From Rodentibacter heidelbergensis (GTDB lineage: Bacteria; Pseudomonadota; Gammaproteobacteria; Enterobacterales; Pasteurellaceae): DNA of 64,000 nt. Positions 52,408 through 60,951 of the stretch are shown here, piece after piece (position 1 is the first letter of the stretch; every line of letters starts with the position of its first letter). The stretch lies in contig NZ_MLHH01000023.1 in NCBI RefSeq assembly GCF_002000125.1, forward strand, positions 27,588 to 91,587, given 5' to 3'. The notes beneath the pieces were generated by a model. That model did no database searches and was not told the DNA's origin. It saw nothing but the letters and a program-made list of their open reading frames with translations. Made by a program: the position numbers and the translations under genes.

Positions 52408-53589
52408 TTAGGGCACAAAATAATGTGGCACAAAATGGCTATCATTTCCGGTGACGGCCGTGAAATCCTCACGCAATCCCATACCACAAGCCACATCGCC
52501 AATGACCCAAGAACCAATGACGGGATACATGCCGTCAAAGTTGGGTAATTCAAATTTTTGTTGGTAAATATAGCCTGAGGTATCATAAAACGCTGAATGT
52601 TCACTCCCTTTAGCGGCAAACTCGATGCCATTACTTTTCTCATAATAGAATACGTTCGCCCCTTCCCGACCAAGCAGTGGTTTTTTCACCCAAATCGCAT
52701 TTTGGTCGGTAATATCAAATGGGTTGAAATAAGCCGGCAGTAAATTCGGGTGATTTGGATAACGCTGCCATAATTTGGCAAGTAATGCCTTGTTGCTTAA
52801 GAGCATTTTCCAAGCCGGTTCAATAAAATGCGTGTTTGCAGTCGGGATATGTTGAGCAAATTCCGCGCCGCTTAACCATTCTAAAGGATAGAGTTTGAAC
52901 AGCATCTCAATAGGTGCATCGTTTAAATCAACAAATTCTTTGCTTGCTTTGTTATAGCCAATATCTTCCACCGCAAGTTGATGAATGTTCCACCCGGCAT
53001 TGTAAGCCACATCGGCAAGATAATCTAAATTTCCCCAATCTTCTCGTCCGGCTTCTTGCATAGCACTGAAATAGAAATCACTTTTTCCACTTTGCTGTTT
53101 GAGAAAGGTGAAATGTTTAAGTAACTCTTCGTGAATCCAATTAAATTGGTCACGATGATGAAGGCCTTCGATTTGTTCTAACCATTGCCATTGCACAATG
53201 GCTGCCTCTAACAAAGAAGTGGGCGTATCGGCGTTATATTCAAACATTTTCAAATTTTCGCCATCATAACCAAAGTCAAAACGGCCATATAAATAAGGCG
53301 CTTGCTTACGCCACGCATCTTCAATCAACTGCTTTTGCCAATCGGTGAAACGATAATGGGCATAATCACCCTGTTTAATTTCATTAGCGACAAAATCTAA
53401 ACACATGGCGTGCAGTTCATTTGTGGTATCTTCTATGCGATCAATTTCCGCCAAAGTAAATTCATAGGCGACATTATCCGACCAATAATGAGAACCATCA
53501 CTAGAGGGCAAATTGTAGTAATCAAACCCGACATCAAGCAGTTGTTTCACCATATCTGGTCGGGTTGGAAAACCGGTTACACGTTTCAT
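52408..53589 (-). CDS. ygiC: Glutathionylspermidine synthase-like ATP-grasp protein YgiC
   Basis: A 393-residue protein. It starts VTGFPTRPDMVKQLLDVGFDYYNL and contains FDFGYDGENLKMFEYNADTPTSLLEAAIVQWQW, KMLLSNKALLAKLWQRYPNHPNLLPAYF, KKPLLGREGANVFYYEKS and a C-terminal ESD-like GSWVIGDVACGMGLRED. This is the YgiC/GSP-synthetase fold with an ATP-grasp site. The true ligase substrates are unknown. Only one base separates it from ygiB, the conserved partner. Confidence 0.9.
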   Translation of the reverse strand: MKRVTGFPTRPDMVKQLLDVGFDYYNLPSSDGSHYWSDNVAYEFTLAEIDRIEDTTNELHAMCLDFVANEIKQGDYAHYRFTDWQKQLIEDAWRKQAPYLYGRFDFGYDGENLKMFEYNADTPTSLLEAAIVQWQWLEQIEGLHHRDQFNWIHEELLKHFTFLKQQSGKSDFYFSAMQEAGREDWGNLDYLADVAYNAGWNIHQLAVEDIGYNKASKEFVDLNDAPIEMLFKLYPLEWLSGAEFAQHIPTANTHFIEPAWKMLLSNKALLAKLWQRYPNHPNLLPAYFNPFDITDQNAIWVKKPLLGREGANVFYYEKSNGIEFAAKGSEHSAFYDTSGYIYQQKFELPNFDGMYPVIGSWVIGDVACGMGLREDFTAVTGNDSHFVPHYFVP

Positions 53590-53590
53590 A

Positions 53591-54208
53591 TTATCCTCCG
53601 CTACTGCGGTTTGAATTGTTTGGACTGGTAAAACCGCCTCGTGAAACTGGTTTGCTGTTCATACTTCCTGCATTGCCTTTTACCAACATAGGTTTGCCCA
53701 CAGAACGGTTGGTCTGCGGTTGGATCACCTGCCCTGTCGGGGTGGAAACCGCACGGTTACTTGGATGATAACTTGGGCCTAAGAAATTACTGATCGCACG
53801 GGCCGCCATATACCCCATAACACCGCCGGCAATCGCCGCCCCCAAGGAAGGATCACGGCTTTCGGCATTGGCCGTGGTTTCACCATTTGTATTGTTGGCG
53901 TCTGTTGTTGAGTTATTTTGATTAGCGTTTTGCCATTCATCATTGACTGTATTGGCATTTTCACCCTGATTGCGTAACCCTAACCCGGAAAGCGAATGGG
54001 TGTTTTGTTGGGACTGCTCAGGTACATTAGCAGGCGCAGCCTGTGCATTTTCTGTATTTTTATCTGCCTCACATAACTCAATTTTTTTCCAATCTGCAAG
54101 ACAGTCTTCAAGAGAGTGATACACATCTCGTTGTACTTCTTCTTCCGAGCAGCCGCCTAATAAAGCCACAATGGAAAGGGTAACAAGAATTTGATTTTTC
54201 TTTTTCAT
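53591..54208 (-). CDS. ygiB: UPF0441/DUF1190 lipoprotein YgiB
   Basis: A 205-residue lipoprotein (207 if it starts at 54214). The signal peptide ends in the lipobox LLGGC, followed by SEEEVQRDVYHSLEDCLADWK. A long Asn/Gln/Ala-rich linker follows, then an Arg-Ala region (GAAIAGGVMGYMAARAIS) and a Ser/Asn-rich C-terminus. No function is established, but ygiB-ygiC pairing is widespread. I prefer the ATG at 54208, which overlaps the yigB stop (ATGA), because neither start has a clear Shine-Dalgarno. It is anchored to a membrane; sorting residue 2 is Ser, which suggests the outer membrane. Confidence 0.85.
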   Translation of the reverse strand: MKKKNQILVTLSIVALLGGCSEEEVQRDVYHSLEDCLADWKKIELCEADKNTENAQAAPANVPEQSQQNTHSLSGLGLRNQGENANTVNDEWQNANQNNSTTDANNTNGETTANAESRDPSLGAAIAGGVMGYMAARAISNFLGPSYHPSNRAVSTPTGQVIQPQTNRSVGKPMLVKGNAGSMNSKPVSRGGFTSPNNSNRSSGG

Positions 54209-54909
54209 AGCCATAATAATTCAGTTAAATGGTTAATTTCTAAGGTAGGTAACAGGGTTGCTTGTGGAAAATCAACGAGATGTTTATCCGATAGATTAAT
54301 CCATACCGCTTGGCAACCAGCTTGAACTGCCCCCTGAACATCTGTGGTTAAATTATCGCCCACATGCAAAATTTCCTGTGGCGAAACATTGAAATAGCGT
54401 GAGGTTTTATGGAACAGGTCTTCATGAGGTTTTGCTCTGCCATGTTCACCGGCCCGCAAAATCAGGTCAAATTGAGATAATCCAATGCGTAAAGGATCCA
54501 CATTGCCATTGGTAATAGCACAGAGTTTATAATGTGTTTTTAATTGATTTAATACCCTTAGCGATGCTTGGGGAACATCAATTTGGTGACGCCAATGTAA
54601 AAATTCTTCCATGGCGTACGATAAAGTGCGGTCAATTTCAGCCACATTTTTTCCCTTCGCCTTTAAAAATTGGCGTAACGCCTCTTCCCGCCACTTCGTC
54701 ACATCTTCGCTTAAAAGTGGATTTTCTTGTGCAATACGGTCTTTCCAATCCAACCACTCTGTTTCAAACGTTGGGCATTGAGTGAGCGCTTGAGTGAATT
54801 GCACAAAGCGTGAAACCGCCTGACGAATGACATCATGGTTATCATAGAGTGTGTCATCTAAATCAAAGCTAATGACTTTGAAAGGCTGAAGATTGCGATA
54901 AAATTTCAT
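54205..54909 (-). CDS. yigB: HAD phosphatase YigB-like
   Basis: A 234-residue HAD hydrolase. Motif I is FDLDDTLYDN (D16/D18), motif II ITNGN, motif III lysine in GRAKPHEDLF, and motif IV HVGDNLTTDVQGAVQAG. The start MKFYRNLQPFKVISFDLDDTLYDN and the end closely follow E. coli YigB. E. coli YigB dephosphorylates the riboflavin precursor 5-amino-6-(5-phosphoribitylamino)uracil and FMN. It ends in an ATGA overlap with ygiB and begins next to the DUF2251 stop. Confidence 0.88.
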   Translation of the reverse strand: MKFYRNLQPFKVISFDLDDTLYDNHDVIRQAVSRFVQFTQALTQCPTFETEWLDWKDRIAQENPLLSEDVTKWREEALRQFLKAKGKNVAEIDRTLSYAMEEFLHWRHQIDVPQASLRVLNQLKTHYKLCAITNGNVDPLRIGLSQFDLILRAGEHGRAKPHEDLFHKTSRYFNVSPQEILHVGDNLTTDVQGAVQAGCQAVWINLSDKHLVDFPQATLLPTLEINHLTELLWL

Positions 54910-55329
54910 TTACTTGATAGTTTTCACGCCAAGCCATTGCTCGGCTTTATCGTTGGTCAGTTCTTCTCGTGTCCACAGGCTCATTAAATTCGGTTGTGGA
55001 TATTTATTACTGTTATAACCGACTAAACGGGCAAAATCAAATACCGCATGGGGATAACCGTTAATTAAAAGCAAAGCTAAATAACCGCTTTCATCCCAAC
55101 AAATTTCTAATTTACGGGCTTCATGATGATTTGAAGTGGAATCCACATTATAAACGTGCAACACATCAACAATAGGTTGACCGTTTTGACGCATATCCAT
55201 CGCATAAAAATAACCGGTTTCACCGTCATCTTCAAACATCACCGCAAAGTGATCATAAACCGTAGAATGTGTGCCAACTTGTTTGGGTTGCCCAAGAAAA
55301 AGTTCATCTTCAAGAGTGAGGTGGAGCAT
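54910..55329 (-). CDS. DUF2251 family protein
   Basis: A 139-residue soluble protein with SHSTVYDHFAVMFEDDGETGYFYAMDM-like segments, LEICWDESGYLALLLINGYPHAVFDF and SLWTREEL. It belongs to a family of unknown function seen in Pasteurellaceae and Neisseriaceae. It is directly abutted by yigB (no gap) and follows the PIN gene by 8 bp, so it may be in a common transcript. No motif suggests an activity. Confidence 0.7.
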   Translation of the reverse strand: MLHLTLEDELFLGQPKQVGTHSTVYDHFAVMFEDDGETGYFYAMDMRQNGQPIVDVLHVYNVDSTSNHHEARKLEICWDESGYLALLLINGYPHAVFDFARLVGYNSNKYPQPNLMSLWTREELTNDKAEQWLGVKTIK

Positions 55330-55337
55330 ATCAATTC

Positions 55338-55754
55338 CTATTTTTTAGAATTGAGAAGAAACGGCTTATTATAGTCGAGGATAAGATTATCGGCAGTCAT
55401 AAAGTAAATATTTTCTGCATCTGCTTGTGCTAATAACAACCTGTCAAACGGATCTTTATGTACAAAAGGATAGTTTGATGATTTAACAATATGAGAAAGC
55501 TCAATCGGCAATAAATGGCATCCTACGGAAATAAGCCCCTGTTCAAGCTTTTCGACATCAACATTAAAGTGAGGTTTTCCTAAACTGGATTTTATTGATA
55601 TTTCCCAAAGACTTGCGAGGCTAAAATATAATTCATTTCTAAAATCCTCCAATAATTCAATGGCTTGATGAGAAAGTTTTGATTTATCATCAAAGGCTAG
55701 CCAAAGTAAAATATGTGTATCTAATAAAAAAGCGTGCGGAACTTTATTTTCCAC
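55338..55754 (-). CDS. PIN-domain (VapC-type) toxin without visible antitoxin
   Basis: A 138-residue PIN ribonuclease-like protein. It has the first acidic residue in LLDTHILLWLAFDDKSKLS, a second in SLASLWEISIKSSLGK and a later DPFDRLLLAQA. The acidic tetrad typical of VapC appears mostly present. The initiation codon is GTG at 55754; no ATG is available before the first motif. Only 16 bp separate it from the adaptor gene upstream. The usual VapB/Phd antitoxin reading frame is absent on either side. It may be a stable orphan, partly inactivated, or controlled by an antitoxin elsewhere. Confidence 0.75.
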   Translation of the reverse strand: MENKVPHAFLLDTHILLWLAFDDKSKLSHQAIELLEDFRNELYFSLASLWEISIKSSLGKPHFNVDVEKLEQGLISVGCHLLPIELSHIVKSSNYPFVHKDPFDRLLLAQADAENIYFMTADNLILDYNKPFLLNSKK

Positions 55755-55770
55755 GCGCTTTTATCTTTGA

Positions 55771-56988
55771 TTAACGTTCTTGTAATGCCTGTTTCATACG
55801 GGTGATTGGTTTGATGAGATATTGAAAAACGGTTTTTTCACCGGTTTTAATATCGACCGTTGCCGTCATCCCCGGCGTAATATCCAATTTTTGACCTTTA
55901 CTATCCGTGATGGCTCTTCCTTGCGTTTCAATCAAAATCCGATAATAGGCTTGATCCGCATTTAAGTTCAATTCACTGCGACGGCGCTCGTCTTGTAATG
56001 TATCCGGGCTTATCAGCGTAACCTTTCCTTCAAGCCCACCATAGATAGAATAATCATAGGCACTGATTTTGACTAAAGCAGGTTGCCCCGGTCGAATAAA
56101 TGCCACATCTTTCGGGCTAATGTAAGCCTGCACAAGTAGAGTGTCATCTAAAGGGACAATTTCAAGGATATCTTGTCCTGCCTGCACCACCCCACCTACG
56201 GTATTGATACGGATATTTTTCACTACCCCACGCAACGGTGCTTTGATTTGCGAACGTTCTACCGGATCAGCCCGCATTGCCATATTTTCACGGGCTTGGG
56301 CAAGCTCGGACTCTGCCTGCACCAGTTCATTATTCGCATCAGCTGAATAACGGTTACGGCGCTCTGCGATTTGCTGAGCAAAATCAGACGATTGTCTTTG
56401 CATTCGGAGCAATTCTACTTGAGAAACCACCCCTTTTTTTACCATAGGCTGTGTAATAGCGATCTCTCTATCCAAAAGTGATTTACTTTCGCTCAAACCA
56501 TTTACCGCATCAAGCATCGCTTTACGACGCGCATTATAGGCGGCAGTTTCCCGTGAAACGACCTCTTCAGGAATATCGTCGGCAAAGACTAAAGGTTTAT
56601 TGGCAGACTCTGCTTGTAAACGAGCCACCACCGCGCGTAGGTTTTGTACTTTTGCTTCACTTTCACGCAATATTGCAGAACTACGGGTATCATCAAGGGT
56701 TAGTAGCACTTGCCCCTTTTCGACAATATCCCCCTCTTTTACTTTCATTTCTTGAATAATCCCCGGATCCAAACTCTGAACAATCTGTTCACGGCTACTT
56801 GGAATAACACTGCCTTGTCCACGGGTGACTTCTTCAAGCGGGCTAAAATACGCCCATATAACAAAAGTGACGAGGAAAAGAAAAAAGAGAATAATGACTG
56901 AAAAAATACCTCGGTGTTTTTCAACCTGCAGTGCGGCATTCAAATCATTAATTAAAGCTAAATCCGATTGTTTTATTTTTTCACTCAC
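55771..56988 (-). CDS. Type I secretion membrane fusion protein (HlyD/LapC-like)
   Basis: A 405-residue adaptor. It has one N-terminal transmembrane segment (about 32-50, FLFLVTFVIWAYFSPLEEVTRGQG) and a lipoyl-type half (VEKGQVLLTLDDT). A long coiled coil with DAVNGLSESKSLLDREIAI follows, and the second lipoyl half is RSQIKAPLRGVVKNI...GGVVQAGQDILEIVPL. The C-terminus ends in KPITRMKQALQER. It bridges the inner-membrane ABC exporter and the outer-membrane channel. It overlaps the ABC gene by 4 nt (ATGA type). Together these genes resemble BapD/LapC. Confidence 0.92.
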   Translation of the reverse strand: MSEKIKQSDLALINDLNAALQVEKHRGIFSVIILFFLFLVTFVIWAYFSPLEEVTRGQGSVIPSSREQIVQSLDPGIIQEMKVKEGDIVEKGQVLLTLDDTRSSAILRESEAKVQNLRAVVARLQAESANKPLVFADDIPEEVVSRETAAYNARRKAMLDAVNGLSESKSLLDREIAITQPMVKKGVVSQVELLRMQRQSSDFAQQIAERRNRYSADANNELVQAESELAQARENMAMRADPVERSQIKAPLRGVVKNIRINTVGGVVQAGQDILEIVPLDDTLLVQAYISPKDVAFIRPGQPALVKISAYDYSIYGGLEGKVTLISPDTLQDERRRSELNLNADQAYYRILIETQGRAITDSKGQKLDITPGMTATVDIKTGEKTVFQYLIKPITRMKQALQER

Positions 56989-59243
56989 GATTGTGCTCCT
57001 TCATCCTTATCAGCTTCCGACTTTTGCTGTGGCTGTGGCTGTGGCTGTGGCTGTGGCTGTGGCTGTGGCTGTGGCTGTGGCTGTGGCTGAGTTTGATTTT
57101 TTTGTGCTTGCTGCTCAACTTGTTTTTGTTCATTGTTTCTTAAATGTTCCAATACCGCATCCCTTGGGCCGTCAATCACCACTTTGCCGTTATCCATCAC
57201 AATAATACGATTGACTAATTTCAACACTTGAGGACGGTGGGTCACCATAATCATCGTTCGATTACCTATCCAACGGGCAAGGGCTTGTAAGACCATTTCT
57301 TCCGTCCCCTGATCAAGATCGCTGGTCGGTTCATCCAGTAATACAACACGAGGATCTTTAATGGTTAAACGAGCAAGTGCAACCAATTGTTTTTGACCTC
57401 CGGATAAACCTTGTCCGTTTTCACCCAACGGCATATCTAATCCTCTCGGGTGGCTATTCACCAAATGCTCTAAACCAAAGCGATGTAAGGCATTAATCAA
57501 TTCAACATCACCGGCAAAATTATCCGATCTGGCAATGTCCAAATTGTCACGCAATGATCCCAAGAATAGTCGAGGAGATTGTCCAAATAACGCGACTTGA
57601 TTGCGGATATAATTCGGATCAATTTGACGCAAATCCACATTATCTAAAGTCACATTGCCGGCATTAGGCTCATATAAACCGGCCGCAAGTTTTAATAAGG
57701 TACTTTTACCGCTCCCGATACGCCCCAAAATGGCGACCTTTTCACCAGGGTTGATAGTAACAGACAGTTTCGATAATGCATTTGGCGTTTCTTTATTATA
57801 TTGAAAATCTACATCGTTAAAGGTGATCTTGCCTTGCGTTTGCTTTAAGGTGATGTATTTACGGTCTGCCACCCGTTCTATCGGACGATTGACAATATCA
57901 TCCACCCCTTTTAATGCCAAACGGGCTTGCTGGAAACGAGTTGCCAATCCGGCGATTTGAGCAAGAGGAGCTAATGCCCGTCCGGATAAAATTACCGAGG
58001 CAATTAACGCCCCCATGGTAATACGGCTAGCTTCGTCTTCACTATGGATTAAATAGGTCCCTAAAAGCACTAAAAACACGGTATTGAGCTGCTGTAATCC
58101 GACAGAAAAATTCACGACAAAGTTACTTAGATCTTTCACTTTAATCTGAGAAGCCGATGTTTTTGCTGTGTACATATCCCAACGTTGCTGTGCCCAATTT
58201 GTGGCATTATTGGCTTTCAATGTTTCAATGCCATCTAATGCTTCAACAATCAACCCCTGACGTTGTGAGGCTTCACGCATTGATTCATTAATTCTTGCTG
58301 CTAATTTAGGTTGTACGGCAATGCCTACAAGAATGACCGTTGGAATAATAATGAGTGGAACAATGGCTAATTTCCCACCAATTAAATAAATAACGAAAAC
58401 GAATAAAAAGAGGAAAGGTAAATCCACCAACACAAGCAAACTTGCACTGGTCATAAATTCACGGACAGATTCAAAATCACGGAGATTATTGGCATAAGAT
58501 CCTGACGATGCTGGTTTATCGATTAATCTCAATGCCATCACCCGTCTAAATAACGCCGAGCTAATAATGAGGTCTGCTTTTTTACCTGCAATATCTGTTA
58601 AATGTCCACGGATCATTTTGGCGGCAAACTCAAAACTAATCGCCAAAACCACCCCGATACTCAATGCCCATAGGGTTTCATAGGTTTTATTTGGAATGAC
58701 ACGATCATAGACATTCATCACATAGAGTGAGCTCACCAATGCCAAGAAATTAATAATAAAAGTGGCTAAAATGACCTGACCATAATAGGCTTTAAAACGC
58801 CAAATGACTTTCCAGAACCACGCCTTTGGCAAATGATATTCCGGTAATTCAGAACGAATATCAGAGGTCATCTTTGGCTTAATAAACCAACAGTAGCCCA
58901 GATAAATGTCTTGAAGCTCCTGATAATCTAATATCCGTTCTACATTATCCGTTTGGCGAATATGAAAACGGCGGTTTACTCCCGCACCTTCAATTTTGCT
59001 AATCACCAAAGCTTCTTCATTTTTTAAAATCGCGAGAACCGGTGTGGCAAGACTAGGAATATCCGTCAGTGGACGTTTTGAAATAGAATTCTCAAAACCA
59101 TAGGTTTTCAGTACTTCTCTTAAAGAGGATAAATTTACATCTAACCGCTGATCTCTCATCACTTGTGCAGTTAATGCTTCCTGTGCAATAGGCGTTCCAT
59201 GTAATTGAGTCACTAACGCCAAATGTTCAATAATTGATTTCAT
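56985..59243 (-). CDS. Type I secretion ABC exporter (LapB-like) with Pro-Gln repeat tail
   Basis: A 752-residue exporter. Residues 1-130 form a C39-like domain without the catalytic cysteine, the usual form in RTX-adhesin exporters. Six transmembrane helices and an ATPase domain follow, with Walker A GRIGSGKST, signature LSGGQKQLVALAR and Walker B VVLLDEPTSDLD. The C-terminus, after LRNNEQKQVEQQ, is a Pro-Gln repeat of about 10 units followed by an acidic end. The repeat is encoded by a hexanucleotide tract and is not part of the family. It would export the RTX adhesin upstream. It may affect adaptor contact or be neutral. Confidence 0.93.
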   Translation of the reverse strand: MKSIIEHLALVTQLHGTPIAQEALTAQVMRDQRLDVNLSSLREVLKTYGFENSISKRPLTDIPSLATPVLAILKNEEALVISKIEGAGVNRRFHIRQTDNVERILDYQELQDIYLGYCWFIKPKMTSDIRSELPEYHLPKAWFWKVIWRFKAYYGQVILATFIINFLALVSSLYVMNVYDRVIPNKTYETLWALSIGVVLAISFEFAAKMIRGHLTDIAGKKADLIISSALFRRVMALRLIDKPASSGSYANNLRDFESVREFMTSASLLVLVDLPFLFLFVFVIYLIGGKLAIVPLIIIPTVILVGIAVQPKLAARINESMREASQRQGLIVEALDGIETLKANNATNWAQQRWDMYTAKTSASQIKVKDLSNFVVNFSVGLQQLNTVFLVLLGTYLIHSEDEASRITMGALIASVILSGRALAPLAQIAGLATRFQQARLALKGVDDIVNRPIERVADRKYITLKQTQGKITFNDVDFQYNKETPNALSKLSVTINPGEKVAILGRIGSGKSTLLKLAAGLYEPNAGNVTLDNVDLRQIDPNYIRNQVALFGQSPRLFLGSLRDNLDIARSDNFAGDVELINALHRFGLEHLVNSHPRGLDMPLGENGQGLSGGQKQLVALARLTIKDPRVVLLDEPTSDLDQGTEEMVLQALARWIGNRTMIMVTHRPQVLKLVNRIIVMDNGKVVIDGPRDAVLEHLRNNEQKQVEQQAQKNQTQPQPQPQPQPQPQPQPQPQPQQKSEADKDEGAQS
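57027..57086 (-). repeat. Hexanucleotide repeat (CTGTGG)10 in the ABC exporter gene
   Basis: Ten perfect CTGTGG units on the plus strand, read as CCACAG (Pro-Gln) on the coding strand, followed by one partial unit. The unit is a multiple of three, so slippage would change the length of the tail without frameshift. Overlapping plus-strand frames rich in Val-Ala are only shadows. Confidence 0.95.
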
Positions 59244-59268
59244 ATAGGTTATGTACTTCTTTTATTAT

Positions 59269-60537
59269 TTATTTAAATTTTGTGGATGATTTTTCTGAAT
59301 CTACCCAATTGGCGATACGAGATTGAGAAGCTAAATAAGCCATCGCTGCATCACGAAAATCATTACGCGCGGTTACTTCATCAAGCTGTACCCGTGAAAG
59401 CTCTTGATATGAGTTTAAAAGATCGATCAAACTCTTTGCCGCCACATCAAATTGAAGCCGATTATCCTCAACCACCTTACGTTGCAATGCAATTTGCTTC
59501 CTTGCGACTTCTGCCAATCTTTGGTTTCTCACCATATCGGTTTCAGAAGTTAAGGATTTTTCTTTCACCGAAAGCTCAATTTCACGCAATTTCGCTTCTG
59601 CTGCTTTTTGTGAATAGTAACGTTGTTGTTCTTCATATTTCGTTGCAGGATTATAAATATCCCACGACATATTCAGATAAACCTCATGCTCATGACGACT
59701 TGCCGTACTTTCTAAATTAATTGCCGGTAAACGTCTTGCTTTTGCCGCCTTCACTGCCGCTTTTGAGCTGTTAAACTCGGCTTGTTGGGCTAAATAACTG
59801 GGGTTTTGTGTGATGTCCGCATTTTTATAACGGCTAATAAAGGTTTTAACATTGATATGATTGAAGGGATCAACTAAATCTTTTTCGGTTAACACCTGCC
59901 CACGATTGTAGCGACTTAAACGGTTTAACGCAGATTGCATAATTCGCTCTTGCATTAAAATCGTGGTTTCCACCTGATTTTTACGGGAAAGCGCCTCGTT
60001 AACTTCTGAATAACGCCCTTCATCATAAGTCGCAATCACACCTAAATCTCTTAGAGTTTTCTGATGCCAACGTAAGCTTTCTTTATATACTGCAATGGTT
60101 TCTTTTGCCCGAAGTGCGGTCAAATAAAGCTGAGAAATTTCTAACCCCATATTTTCCTGGGTTTCGGTTAAAGCGTGTTGATAGTAAGTTTCACGATGTT
60201 TATCACGCTCAATTTCTGCTTCAACCCCACCCCAAGCATAAAGATTAACCCGAGCCGCCACGCCCGGCCCGGAACGACGTTCACTCGTATAACGATGTTG
60301 TTGACTTAATACGGAAGTCCCTGTTAAAGACACCACAGGCAAATGCCCCGCCTCAGAAACTTTTGTTTGACTTTCCGCCGCCGCAATATTCGCTTTTGCC
60401 TCATCGAGTGTTGGATCAGCAACAAAGGCGTATTGTAAAATTTCGTTTAATGTGGTTTTCGCAAAAAGATTTGGCGAAAATAAAGAAAACACACTGGCAA
60501 GTGCCAATGAATATTTTGCAAAAGGGAAATATTTCAT
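59269..60537 (-). CDS. TolC-like outer-membrane channel (LapE/BapB-like)
   Basis: A 422-residue outer-membrane efflux protein. It has a signal peptide (YSLALASVFSLFSPNLFA, cleaved about residue 26). The OEP repeats are coiled-coil rich (EILQYAFVADPTLDEAKANIAAAESQ; YAWGGVEAEIERDKHRETYY; AKSLIDLLNSYQELSRVQLDEVTARNDFRDA). It forms the trimeric exit duct of type I secretion. It stands between the adhesin and exporter genes, 25 bp from the exporter start and 414 bp from the adhesin stop. Confidence 0.9.
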   Translation of the reverse strand: MKYFPFAKYSLALASVFSLFSPNLFAKTTLNEILQYAFVADPTLDEAKANIAAAESQTKVSEAGHLPVVSLTGTSVLSQQHRYTSERRSGPGVAARVNLYAWGGVEAEIERDKHRETYYQHALTETQENMGLEISQLYLTALRAKETIAVYKESLRWHQKTLRDLGVIATYDEGRYSEVNEALSRKNQVETTILMQERIMQSALNRLSRYNRGQVLTEKDLVDPFNHINVKTFISRYKNADITQNPSYLAQQAEFNSSKAAVKAAKARRLPAINLESTASRHEHEVYLNMSWDIYNPATKYEEQQRYYSQKAAEAKLREIELSVKEKSLTSETDMVRNQRLAEVARKQIALQRKVVEDNRLQFDVAAKSLIDLLNSYQELSRVQLDEVTARNDFRDAAMAYLASQSRIANWVDSEKSSTKFK

Positions 60538-60951
60538 AACATTCCTTTCAAATTTGTGATTTGTTTCAGTTGTTCGATTTCATTAGTTTTTTCTAAAGAT
60601 TTGCATTGTTGAAGACAATGGAAAACGAGGACAAATTTATATCTATTTATCTTAAAAAATCTTACGCTTTTCTACTTTTTTTTCAATTGGAAACTGGTCT
60701 GATCTACTGCCTTTAATCCCCTCTCATAAGATAAATATGTTTTACATTAAAAAAGCGATATTCCTTATATTAATTTGAATATCAGATTGAAAATAAAAAA
60801 GAAGGTGTCTTAATCATCATATTGATGCGCGTCCTTTACATCATTCTATTCTGTATAAATAAAATCTTATAAAAATTTAACCGCACTTTTATCAAAAATC
60901 CCCAAAGTGTCCACTTAGGGGATTTTGATTAAGTTAAATCACTAAATAATA
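60538..60951. other. Adhesin-to-tolC-like intergenic region
   Basis: A 414-bp AT-rich stretch between the end of the adhesin (60952) and the start of the outer-membrane channel gene on the same strand. It holds the adhesin terminator (60891-60929), a USS core near 60880, and no credible open frame. A separate promoter for the three secretion genes is expected here; I could not identify a clear -35/-10 pair. Confidence 0.6.
60891..60929 (-). terminator. Terminator of the adhesin gene
   Basis: ATCAAAAATCCCC (60891-60903) pairs with GGGGATTTTGAT (60918-60929) with one bulged A, on the minus strand followed by T-rich sequence. Confidence 0.82.

Noticed and set aside
56825..57205. Plus-strand frame rich in Val-Ala repeats
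   Set aside because: It is the antisense reading of the CTGTGG tract inside the ABC exporter; no Shine-Dalgarno and no family match.
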